Of a stretch of DNA of 64,000 nt, positions 21,869 to 31,527 are shown piece by piece; the first letter of the stretch is position 1, and the number at the start of each line of letters is the position of its first letter. The position numbers and the translations under genes were made by a program. The notes beneath the pieces are model-generated. The model was not told where the DNA came from. It saw only the letters and a program-made list of their open reading frames with translations, and did not search any database. The stretch is from Cliona cf. orientalis. Lineage: Eukaryota > Porifera > Demospongiae > Clionaida > Clionaidae. The stretch is taken from NCBI GenBank assembly GCA_963930775.1, contig OZ005706.1, forward strand, positions 2,188,545 to 2,252,544, written 5' to 3'.

Positions 21869-22648
21869 CTTTGTGTATCGCGAAAACGGTAGGTGTGGTC
21901 ATAGAATTCCTCAAATGGGTGTGGTCAGTAATTGAGTCTACACGTACGTAACTGCGCTGCATGTGTGGCTACACGGTGCACAAAGTGTAAACACAAGATA
22001 TGAATTCACAATTGCCAAACACTTTCATACGGTGATACAACAATTATGCCACATGGCAATCATTAACACAAATGGATAAAGGATAATGAATATTGCAAAA
22101 GTGGGGGGAAGGTGGAGCAATTAATGGTGAGAAGTGATAGACAATAATAGTGGGCCAAGAGGGAAACACAAGATATCAGAAGCAGAGATGACTTGGTCAG
22201 CAATAGTCAGAAAATATGGAAGATTATCTTTTTGTTCTCTCGTGACCACTGCAAAAAGGAAAAGAAGACAATAATACTTTTGCAAAACCTTGTTATATAC
22301 GCTGGGCTTGTCGCTTATTGCATGTAGCTAGGAGCCGCCCCCACTACAGACCATAAATTACTCCATTCTGGCACCAAACTTTTCAATATTTACTCCACAT
22401 ACTGCCTTATAGGCTGAGCATACTATGAGAGATGTGTGCAACACAGCTCACATACTGTCTCTTGGACGAATAGAGGTGGTGAAGCTGGCTTATGGACTAC
22501 CTGGCTCCTATATACTCCCTCAAACTTATAAGTCCGTAAAAGTTTAATTTTAACAATCCGTATTGCATTAATGCACATCTTTAATTTTCACATTGCCCAT
22601 GCTATCCAAAAATATTGCCCCTATATTCAGTATAATATACATGTGTAC
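21869..22648. other. Upstream region of the espin-like gene
   Basis: No gene is seen. It should contain the promoter and 5' UTR of the espin-like gene, and it carries an inverted fragment of its first exon at 22459-22508. Confidence 0.55.
22459..22508 (+). repeat. Inverted fragment of the first ankyrin exon
   Basis: About 50 bases on the plus strand match the reverse complement of roughly 21436-21485 with a handful of mismatches. They read LGRIEVVKLAYGLPGS where the ankyrin exon reads FGRIEVVKWLMDYLGSS. There is no splice context, so it is a relic of a local inverted duplication. Confidence 0.7.
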
Positions 22649-23138
22649 TTACATGACACCGACTCCCAATGATCTGCCAAGTTTGTTGGGGATTCTAAAG
22701 AAGTACTTAACTTTGTCCTGAATGGCTCTTCTCCTTGAGCGATCGCTGATGGCACGCTTATTGAACTCCAGCAAACGACGATAGAGTCGAGGAAACCCAT
22801 ATGCCTGCAGCAGAGGGGAGTGGAGCATATTAAATTTACATGTAGGAGATCAAGTTGGCAAGACTAGCACTGCAATTGTTCTAATTTCAGAAGATACTGG
22901 TGATCTAAATCCTTTCACAATTAAATAGCATGCAAAAATTCGGGGAGCCATTTATGCCAAGTAGCATATCAAAATCATGAATATATTATAATTTTCAGGA
23001 ACAATCAAACAACTGGTGATTCATGTGATTGGTACAATTATAGTATTATGTACATGTACTCACTCGTCCAAGGATGTAAAGGGTGGCCTTCTTAGCTACA
23101 GCGACGGCCACAATCTTCCAAGCGAGAGGAATCGCCAT
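22649..23138 (-). CDS. Small basic protein, 76 residues, function unknown
   Basis: Two exons, 23138-23064 and 22804-22649, join in phase 0 (GGACGA|GTGAGT; CTGCAG|GCATAT). The product starts MAIPLAWKIVAVAVAKKATL, a hydrophobic-basic stretch that could be a membrane anchor or mitochondrial targeting segment. It continues with a strongly basic helix-like region (RLYRRLLEFNKRAISDRSRR) and ends GRSLGVGVM. The TAA stop overlaps a possible donor (AT|GTAAGT), so a further exon cannot be excluded, but ATTAAA about 65 bases beyond the stop suits a poly(A) signal. I do not recognise the family. It lies head to head with the truncated XPG copy, about 330 bases apart. Confidence 0.65.
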
Positions 23139-23464
23139 GTTGGTGTTTTGTTGTTTTTTTTCCCACCAGATCAGAGGAGGGTATGGGTATGAAGAATGAA
23201 GAAGCGTAGATCTATACACCGACAGAGTTGACTGGGTGGGCCTTTTAATAGTTTTCGCTTCTTCTATAAGGCTAGAGAAGGTTGTCTCTCTCGTCTCGCC
23301 AGCAGTAGCATGCGTAAGCAGGGCTTACATCAGCTGCAAAATGGCAACGTGTACACAATTAACGAATTTGCATTTTTAAGCTTTGCACTTCGACCCTCGG
23401 GGTATCAATTACCAGCTCAGCTGGGTCGTCGTTTCTAAATAAAGCGCACCCGAGCAGGCTGAGA

Positions 23465-24095
23465 ATGGGAGTTAAAGATCTATGGAAGCTGCTGGAGCCA
23501 GCTGGACGACCAGTCAAGCTCGAAACACTGGAGGGACTAGTCGTCGGAGTGGGTAAGTATCAGTATGTCTGGGTACCAGACTAAAGAAGAGTGAGTGTGG
23601 ATCATAATTTGCCATTGGTGCAGAAAACCACCACAACATCACTTCATATGATACACAGTAGCAAGGGAACTATGGTAGATAACCACCCAAGACCTGAGGG
23701 TGGAGACTTGAAAAGTGAAATCACTTAGTAGACAGCCATTTTCATTAGCCTCGTCATTTGCCCTTTACCCACTTCTCAATGACGAGGGACGAGGCTATAT
23801 TGTATTAAAATTGCATGTGTCTCCATAGCTCAACATATTATTATTCTATGCAGCCTATAATAAAATTTCTTGAACATGAGCTACTGGTGACCGTTCTCTT
23901 TCTTGCTCCTTATAGATGTGAGCATCTGGTTGAACCAGGCAGTAAAGGGTGTCCGAGATCACCGTGGAGATCCTGTCCCGTATGCACACCTGATAGTGCT
24001 CTTCAACCGCATCTGTAAACTGCTCCACTATCACATCAAGCCAGTGTTCATGTTTGATGGTGTCACTCCTCAGCTGAAGCAACAGCTAGATCCGA
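23465..24095 (+). pseudogene. Truncated XPG copy (exons 1-2 only)
   Basis: Exon 1 (23465-23552) and exon 2 (from 23916) match the XPG gene at 31528-33895 with few changes, and the 5' flank is partly shared (TTTCTAAATAAAGCGCACC). The exon-2 end is altered (CAGCTAGATCCGAGTGAGT against CAGACCCTAGTGAGT). This shifts the donor out of the phase needed for XPG exon 3, and no exon 3 follows before unrelated DNA. Nuclease residues Asp30 and Asp77 are kept. Intron 1 is only 363 bases here against 2.1 kb in the full gene, whose intron gained mobile elements. It is probably non-functional, or makes a short N-domain peptide. Confidence 0.85.
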
Positions 24096-24828
24096 GTGAG
24101 TGCGTGCATGCCAGTGAACACGTATACTCTTAGTGTAAGCATGTTTCAGGCTTATTGTGCATAGATAACGTAGAGCTCTGTGTGCTTGTAAATGCTCAAA
24201 TACCCCAGGCCCATCTCAGCTTAGTGTGTTGGAATGATCAGGAAGTCTGGGGGAACTAGGCTATAATGTATGGAAATGTGTACCATTTATCTACTAGCTA
24301 CCATTGGAAGGTGCATTCAGTCAATAGTGACAAACTCTTCACACTTTAGCTTTTGAGACACATTGTGCTGTAGGTTGCACGGCAAAGCCATGTGATCGAC
24401 CTTTGACCTTTAGACCATGTCCTATCACATGTCATCATGTGACCTGGGCACACAGTGCACATGCGCTTTAGCAGAGTACACATGGACTCGTAGCCATGTA
24501 TTGTACATGCATGTGGTATCCTTATCATGATTCACGTCCTTGTAATGTCGCTTGTCCGCCACTTTACCTCAATTCACTCTATCATATACACTATCGGTAG
24601 CCGCAGTGTTTCTATGTAAACCATGGGATAGTAAAATCATGTCCACAAAGATCCATGCTGATAATGGACTAAGAATCAAGGGGTGGTCAATAATGTGCAA
24701 TGCTACTGTATAATACTAGGCATTAATAAAGATCGACCTAGGTCATCTGATTAGGGGGCTAGATTGCTGGACTTTTATATTTGTTGCTTTCATTGTTATA
24801 TATATATTATTATAGATATAGCATTAAG

Positions 24829-25852
24829 ATGGCTACAATTCAAACTCAGAGTGCAGTTGTCGCAAAAGGTGAAGATGTTGAAGCTGGAGAACATCAAAAG
24901 AAACAGGAACACCAACAGCAGGGTTTCATACAGGATTTTTTGTTAGGGGGGGGGGGAACTATGTCGGTACCCCCCCCCCCCCCCCCCGGGAATAAAGAAT
25001 TGCATCTTAGGCCTATTTTGATCCAAAATTAGTGCTGATAGATTGTGGTTGACAAATACATACGCACTAAGTAAGTGTGAAATTAGTGTATATACACATG
25101 TAGATTAACTTTCCCAAATCACAGACTCGATATTAGACATTTCAAACAGTCAAACCGACGAATCACTCTTTAACTTTAATTTAAATCTTGGTATTTGTTT
25201 ATTTAGTATTATATTACAGTAAAATTTCTCAATATTTTAGGGGGGGGGGAAACTGGTCACTAGGGGGGGGAAATCCCAGGGCACCCCCCCCCCCTCTAAA
25301 TGAAACACTGAACAAGTATCCCAGGAAATATTTATGGAGCCTGCAATTTCTACATCCAAAATAGCCGTGACTACGTTGGAGGACACCCTCTGACAACCTA
25401 CGTCTACATTCATTTCATGCCTTACATCTATGGAGTCATCTTTGTAGCAAGCCTCTTCTCTCCACTACTCTTCTATTTGGCAATTGTTTGCTTCGTGCTG
25501 AACATCATATTCCTCCTCTTTTACATCCAGCATAGACATGTACGTCAACATAAAGACCATGCGCTATGTGCTCAAACAGCCAGGAGTGCCAAACCATCTC
25601 ATGACATGCAACAACACGTTTCTCGAGATTTCTCTGGAAGAATTTGCAGTAGCCTATGCTGCAACCAAGGAGGCAGGTTTTGGCATCGTTTCAAAAGAAA
25701 AGGGAACTGTTACGATCCAGGTTTTCAAGAATGCCACAAAGGGGAAAATGAAGACGTGTGTTTGGATTTCCACACTCTCTTTTGTAACTGCGGTTGCTTT
25801 GATCGTTTACTGTGGAGTTTTTGCTATCATAACGGGCATCAATACATTCTGA
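24829..25852 (+). pseudogene. Disrupted or unusually spliced small membrane-protein gene
   Basis: A plausible start at 24829 encodes a hydrophilic N-terminus (MATIQTQSAVVAKGEDVEAG) for 31 codons and then runs into a G/C-rich mobile element (24922-25308). After it, an open stretch from 25312 encodes a strongly hydrophobic region (YIYGVIFVASLFSPLLFYLA, then LNIIFLLFYIQ). A second frame from about 25529 continues MYVNIKTMRYVLKQPG... to a final hydrophobic segment and stop at 25852. The frame change sits at CTTTTACATCCAG|CATAGACATG, which looks like an acceptor, so a small intron is an alternative to a frameshift. I do not recognise the protein. Confidence 0.5.
24922..25308. mobile_element. G/C-run MITE with GTTTCAT ends
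   Basis: It begins GGTTTCATACAGGATTTTTT and a G run, and ends with a C run and CTCTAAATGAAAC, which is an imperfect terminal inverted repeat. Internal poly-C and poly-G tracts (24949-24987, 25242-25294) can pair. No coding content. Confidence 0.6.
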
Positions 25853-26411
25853 TCGTATACGTTGTATAACTGTGCAGCATTAATTTTTCTAATTATAATA
25901 ACACATTGCAGTTTACTCAGTAGGTATATATAATCAGGAGCACAATGTCATGTGCTCCTGGTATAATAAAATAATAATAATATTATTATTATGATATAAT
26001 ACATATTATCATGGCATTAAATTTATTTTATGGACTATTCTATAAAATATACATTTATAGTAACTGTTATGTTATGCTCATCCTTCAAAATCAGTGCCTA
26101 TGATGGTGCGCGTAAAAGTAATGGTCGCGGTACAGCGTGACTTCCGTTTTGTGCATGCGCATGCGCGTGCTTCTAATTATTGTTGGTGACGATTACCAAC
26201 ATTGGCCTCTAAAATTCGCCCGGGCCCTAAACCGCAGTTTCGCGTCGCTACTTGGCATAAAACAGCGCTACGTCCAAGAACGCTAATAGGGAAGTGACCA
26301 ACATTTTAGGGGCGTGGCTAAAATTTTGCGCGCGGCTTCTTGGCATCCCCTTCTTCAAATCCTGGGAATACCTTGAAGAAAGCAGGCAGTGCAAAGCGCA
26401 GTGGCCCAAAG

Positions 26412-26525
26412 ATGAGCTTCTTAAAGGCTTCAACACTCTTGATGTCCGTTTTACTGGCATCTGCTGTACCAGTTTTGGGTACAACTACTGTGGACGAGGT
26501 TGGCGGACATTGTTATCGAAAGTAG
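26412..26525 (+). CDS. Possible signal-peptide exon, very low support
   Basis: An ATG opens 37 codons beginning MSFLKASTLLMSVLLASAVP, which looks like a signal peptide, followed by TTTVDEVGGHCYRK and a stop. CGAAA|GTAGAA could be a donor, making this a first exon, but no continuation was found. It may equally be chance. Confidence 0.2.
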   Translation: MSFLKASTLLMSVLLASAVPVLGTTTVDEVGGHCYRK

Positions 26526-26698
26526 AACCGTCTAGCAGGGGCGTAGCTAGCCCATGAACAATGGTGTCACTGAAGTATAGAAAAGTGGGGGGTGACCGAG
26601 AATACAGCCAAGATTCAAGACAATAAACTTAATGTTGTGAAGATTGGTATGGCGAGAGCCACACTCTGCCACACCCTGGCTACGCCAGGTACTATAGC

Positions 26699-26898
26699 AG
26701 GGGCTGATCCGGGGGGGGGGGGGGGGGGGGGGTGGATGGGGTGGCTAGCCACCCCCCTTCACCAGTTCTTTTATGCAACATAGTATATAGGAGATGTCCA
26801 CCATTAATAACCAGCCACCCCCTTTGCACCAGTATGGTTTACTATGGGTAGCCACCCCGTCAGCCACCTTCCATGAAAATTTTCTGGATCAGCGCCTA
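26699..26898. mobile_element. MITE with GGCTGATCC ends and long G run
   Basis: The left end AGGGGCTGATCCGGGG is matched by CTGGATCAGCGCCT inverted at the right. Inside are a G run of about 22 and several CCACCCC/GGGGTGG motifs that can pair. Confidence 0.55.
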
Positions 26899-27027
26899 TA
26901 TAGTACTGGATTAAGACAATATTTACCTCCAACTACCACGTTACAAAGAAGTAATTAGGGTATAGCTTTGCTTCACTATAGGGTGCTGTTTGTGTCAAAA
27001 GTCATTATACATGCAAGCCAGACATTT

Positions 27028-27700
27028 AGAAAATCTGGGGGATTTATGGACATTTACGTAAATCACAGTCGGGAAATTTGACGTGAATCACAGAAGACAT
27101 TAATAATTTTAGAGAGGCTACAACTGTGGGGATTTATAAATTGTATTGGACATAAAATTTTAGTAAATTGCTGCCGAGCCCCTAGGTTTATGTAAAATAG
27201 AAGATATTTTAGGGATACTGACAATATTATATGGATTTATGAAAGTAGTGGGGATTAAAATTTATCATAGTGGAGATTTATGTAAATTCAGAAGACATTA
27301 ATTATGAAAGTATCAACATTGCTTCATAGTGGAGATTTAGATGTGAGATGCTGTGGGTGCAGTATTTGTATTCATGTGTCACACGACCTATAGGGATGAC
27401 ATTAATATTATTACTATTGTACTATTGATTTAATGTCCACTGTGTTTTTTGTAAACATCCACTACTTACATAAATTCCTGCAATATCACTAAATGTCTGC
27501 CACTACAGAATTTTGTTACAAACTGTGACATATCTGTTGTAATTTACACCAGTGAGATTTCATAATAAATATCCACTACTTTCATGAATTCCCACAGTTG
27601 TAGCATCTCCAGGCTAAGATTAATGTCTTTCTATGATTCATGACAAATTTCTACTGTGATTTACGTAAGTGTCCATGCACTACTTTCATAAATTTAAGCT
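27028..27700. mobile_element. Long imperfect inverted repeat (foldback element)
   Basis: About 120 bases at 27028-27150 (GGACATTTACGTAAATCACAG ... CTACAACTGTGGGGATT) pair with the reverse complement of about 27585-27700 (ATTCCCACAGTTGTAG ... CTGTGATTTACGTAAGTGTCC). The interior repeats GTAGTGGGGATTTATG-type motifs in both directions. No coding frame is seen. Confidence 0.75.
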
Positions 27701-28553
27701 TGTTCCTCTATGTGCGGCGTGGGAGGATTGTAAGTGGTACCCAGGTGGGTGCGTGCATGCGTGTGCACATGCAACGATGTACCACAAGAGCATGCACGAG
27801 ACTGCGTAGAATGAGTAAACTGACATGATCTGAACTACATATAATATTACGTATTATCTCTTTTTGTTGTTTAATATCTATTGGATTTACATAGCTAATA
27901 TTATATATCATCATTCTGTCAGGCCACTACAAGTTCTGTAGCAGACTTTCAGTTGCCAGCTATAGAGCAATAATAATAATAATAATTATTATTATTATTA
28001 ATAAGGGGAGCTGGATATGCCTAGAGCCAAATAGACACAATCAATATAATATGTTTCGCTTGTAAACATTATACTCAAGGAGTATAATATAGTCAAGTAT
28101 ATCATGTTAAAGGAACCTCCCAATCGATTTAAAAGGCAACCTCCAATTTGCAAATATATAACAGGAAAAACCTGCTTCAGCTTGTCCATGCACATACTAT
28201 TATAGTATTAATATAATCCAATGATGTGCAGGTAATGACACTGATGATACCAAGTGTATTTCCAACAAACATAGAGTAAGTTTATCATGATAATTATTGT
28301 TAGCGGGGATATCCCTAAAGTGTGGTAACGTAGTGCTGGATTTAACCATGAATCAGATGTGGTCATTTTAATTAGAAATAACGACAAATTTACATGTATG
28401 TGTACCTCGATCTTTAACCACCACCACGGGTGAGCCAGGACTGGGGAGAATCCTGATATTAGTATCAAATTGTATTTCAAACATTACTATAAAAATAATA
28501 GCTACTGCATGTACATGGGTGTCCCTGGTGAGAGTATATTTATTATTAATTAG

Positions 28554-29924
28554 GGTATACTTCTGATTGGCTCAACTGGAAACGGAAAGAGTACACTGGG
28601 AAACTTTCTGCTAGACCCAAGTAAAGAACACATTCTCGGTACAAAGCAAGCGTTTGCAAGAGCTCGAGACAACATGCCTGAAACGCAATTTGTCAAGCAC
28701 GTTAGCCGTAATGTTCATTACAATGACGGTAATAAGTCCCTACCCATAACAGTAATCGACACCCCAGGATTAAATGAAGATGACGTTCAGGATTTTAAGC
28801 ACATGATACAAATCATAAGCATGCTTCACAGCATAAGTGACTCAGAAGTATCTGCATGTGTACTGGTGGTTAAATTTGACTCAAAAATCGATGCGCAGTA
28901 CAAGGCAACTGTGAAGTACTATCGAGATCTCCTTCCACAGCTGTTCGAAAGGAATGTAATCATTGTTCTGACAATGTTTGATTCAAGTGATAAAGCTAAA
29001 CACGCAAGAGAGCAGCGAGGTATTGATATTAATAGAATTAAACTCAACACTGTCAGGGAGATTATGGATAGTGGCAATTTGAAATTCAAACCAATGGTAT
29101 TCATGATTAATGGCTTACCATTGACGGATGAAGATATGGATAATGATTTGCAACAACGTGATGCTATTCTTGGTTACATATCAACTCTCACTCCCATTTC
29201 TACCACAAGGTTACGTGTTGCTAAGACAGCACGAATGAGGGAAAGAGATAATGTTCAAATAGCTAAAATTAATGGTGAGATTGATGGTTACAATAATAGG
29301 CTGGTAGAGCTCAACAGATTGGCCGGAGAGGCTTTGGACAAAATTAAAATGAAGCAGATGAGAATAGGAGAACTAGAAAGTAAATTGAAAGAAATCAATG
29401 ATGACTTAAAGGAATGTGATTCGTCAGATACTGTTACTACAGGTTCATGGTCTTTCAGTACGGAGTGGAAAGTTTTTCAATGGATATCGGAAGCATTTGA
29501 TGTCTCTGCACCTTGTAAAGTTACAAATATCATAAAATGGACAAATGGACACTGTGAGTGGAAAAACTTCAAAGAATATCACAATGGAGCAAAAGGTACT
29601 TTGGAGGGCGATTTCATGAGAGGACTCTATGCAGAATTGAGACTGGAGACTACCAAGCGCATCAAATACAGTGAAGAAATTAAAACCCTTCGCTCCGAAC
29701 GTGATCATACTGAAAGACTTCTTCATGAAGTAAGAGGGGCCTCAGTGGAAGTAGAACGTTCTAATGCACGATACGAAGACGAAATCAAGAGCTTAAAGGC
29801 GTACATTCAGGATAGCAACAAGAAAAAGGACATCTATGAACATGTGTATATGACCGTTGAAGAAGCATGCAAAAGGTTGAGTGAAGTATTTGGTGAGAGT
29901 TCTTCTGTGTGTGAACCTCAGTAA
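28554..29924 (+). CDS. AIG1-family (GIMAP-like) GTPase with coiled coils; 5' exon not found
   Basis: An open frame follows an acceptor (TTAATTAG|GGTATA) and encodes 456 residues to the stop. It opens with a P-loop (GSTGNGKST, about 7-15), then DTPGL (G3, about 71-75) and LTMFD at the G4 position, where AIG1 proteins vary from NKxD. Long charged coiled-coil stretches follow (about 205-285 and 355-440), split by a W/C-containing middle part (about 290-340). GIMAP/IAN GTPases act at intracellular membranes in immunity and survival; invertebrate relatives with added coiled coils are known, so a defence role is inference only. The first exon with the start codon is not identified: an ATG at 28509 would need a 26-base intron, which is too short to accept. 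The first in-frame ATG in this exon (28674) would lose the P-loop. Confidence 0.82.
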   Translation, partial: GILLIGSTGNGKSTLGNFLLDPSKEHILGTKQAFARARDNMPETQFVKHVSRNVHYNDGNKSLPITVIDTPGLNEDDVQDFKHMIQIISMLHSISDSEVSACVLVVKFDSKIDAQYKATVKYYRDLLPQLFERNVIIVLTMFDSSDKAKHAREQRGIDINRIKLNTVREIMDSGNLKFKPMVFMINGLPLTDEDMDNDLQQRDAILGYISTLTPISTTRLRVAKTARMRERDNVQIAKINGEIDGYNNRLVELNRLAGEALDKIKMKQMRIGELESKLKEINDDLKECDSSDTVTTGSWSFSTEWKVFQWISEAFDVSAPCKVTNIIKWTNGHCEWKNFKEYHNGAKGTLEGDFMRGLYAELRLETTKRIKYSEEIKTLRSERDHTERLLHEVRGASVEVERSNARYEDEIKSLKAYIQDSNKKKDIYEHVYMTVEEACKRLSEVFGESSSVCEPQ

Positions 29925-30940
29925 TGCCTTCTCTTCGATTGTGGACAACGAAACAATAATAGTTAGCTATATTATTATATAAATACCGGTAGATTAAAGA
30001 TATTATTTTTTTTTACTTTTGCTGGAAGTTAAGGTCTTTGTTCATCTAGAATTTCATAATTATTTTTTGTAGCACGTAATTAATGTATTAATTTTTAGGG
30101 AACAACTCCCAACTGAATTTGACGACGTTGAGCTCAGACCTCCCTCATCCCCTACTCTTAATTGATGTCACTTGGAATTCTCCAATAAAAAATATTAACT
30201 ATCATGGCCTCACCCCCCCTTAAAGGCGTAGTTGCAAGGAAATCATTTTTGGCACTAATTTTTTTGAAAGTGCTAATGGGTTTCAAGACTGGTTGGACAA
30301 ACGTCATTGGCATGTGTGCAGTTAAGGTCTGTGTTATCTGGAACATCACTGCAATGATTGCTTGTCCCCAGCCCCCTTTCACACACGCGGAGAGAAAGGG
30401 GATTCGGTGATGTAGGAAGAGGCTGTGGTGTACCTGGGACAATAATCAGTCCACGATGCTAAGATTCAATGCCCTTATAAGCGTTTAGCACATACGAGTT
30501 GTCCACGCAATGATTTCTTCAAGATTAAATTCCAAGTCCAAGCAGTTTCCGCGTCTGTGCAACTGTGCCTTTAACATCACTAGATAATTAAATCATTGAA
30601 GGGGTTGTCCTATATCTGCTTGCGCTAATGTTATTGATTAAAAAAAGAAATAATTGGTAGTCCAATCCTTTCATTGTGCAGAGCAGCTACTGTCATAAAG
30701 TGCTCATCACCAACACTGGGACAGTTCTCTCTATGCCTAGAGTATAGTGTGTGTGTGTGTGTGTATGTATGTGCAGGCATGGATGCATGTCATGCACCCC
30801 AATTACTAGCAGATAACTATTATGTGTGAGTGAGTGTATGCATGCGTGCGTCCGTGCGTGTGTGTGAGTGCATACACATGTGCACGTGCGTCCATGTGTG
30901 TGTGTGTGTATGTATGCGTGTGTATACGTATGCATGCGTC

Positions 30941-30973
<33 letters not shown>

Positions 30974-31527
30974 GCAGGCATGCATGCACTAGCTATGTGT
31001 GTGTGTTATGATTTTTTGGTATACGTTGCCTGTACATGTGACCTGACAAAGAACACTGAAGCAGTTTATGTAGTGTGGCTCTAGTAGATCATTCATCTTT
31101 ATACACACCCCTCCTTCTGCTGCCGTAAAGCTACATATCCTGTTGTCAATATCTATGATCTATAGGCTGTCATGGTTCTCTCTACTATCTATGCTCACAG
31201 TGAATTCAATAGTAGTTTGGTAGTAGCTAGTGATCCAAAGTACATGTACATGCAAGTAGGTATCTGTCCGGCATGGCAGATCCCGCACCCTACTGGGCAC
31301 AAGGCTAAAATCTACAGTCAACAGTAGCGTACCATGCACACTTCATTCCCAGTACCTGCTGTGGCTACAGAATACAGCTAGTTATACATGCATACACACA
31401 TGCGTGGATGCATACATGTATGTACATAATATGTGTGTGTGCTTCTGCAGCTCGCTCCGTGGACCCCAGTGTCATCGTTTTCTAAATAAAGCGCACCAAA
31501 GTACTGATCCAGCCCTCCGGGCTGAGA
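29925..31527. other. Intergenic region upstream of XPG
   Basis: No gene is seen. It contains the alternating purine-pyrimidine tract at 30749-30990. The last 90 bases before the XPG start share TTTCTAAATAAAGCGCACC with the truncated XPG copy, so this is probably core promoter or 5' UTR. Confidence 0.6.
30749..30990. repeat. Alternating GT/CA-type microsatellite complex
   Basis: Nearly continuous purine-pyrimidine alternation: (TG)n, GCATGCGTGCG, CACATGTGCACGTGCG, (TG)n, TGCATGCGTC and (CA)n. Such DNA can adopt Z-form. Confidence 0.85.

Larger units (their letters stand above)
25853..28553. other. Repeat-rich intergenic region
   Basis: There is no well-supported gene. It contains a GC-richer segment with GCGCATGCGC motifs (26100-26350), a short signal-peptide-like frame (26412-26525), a MITE (26699-26898), a long inverted repeat (27028-27700) and an (ATA)/(TAT) palindrome near 27968-28002. 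Confidence 0.6.

Noticed and set aside
28509..28553. ATG at 28509 as first exon of the AIG1 gene with a 26-base intron
   Set aside because: Phase fits, but a 26-base intron is below a credible size, so the true 5' exon is left open.
30693..31084. His/Thr/Cys-rich frames near 30.7-31.1 kb
   Set aside because: They translate CA/GT repeats only.
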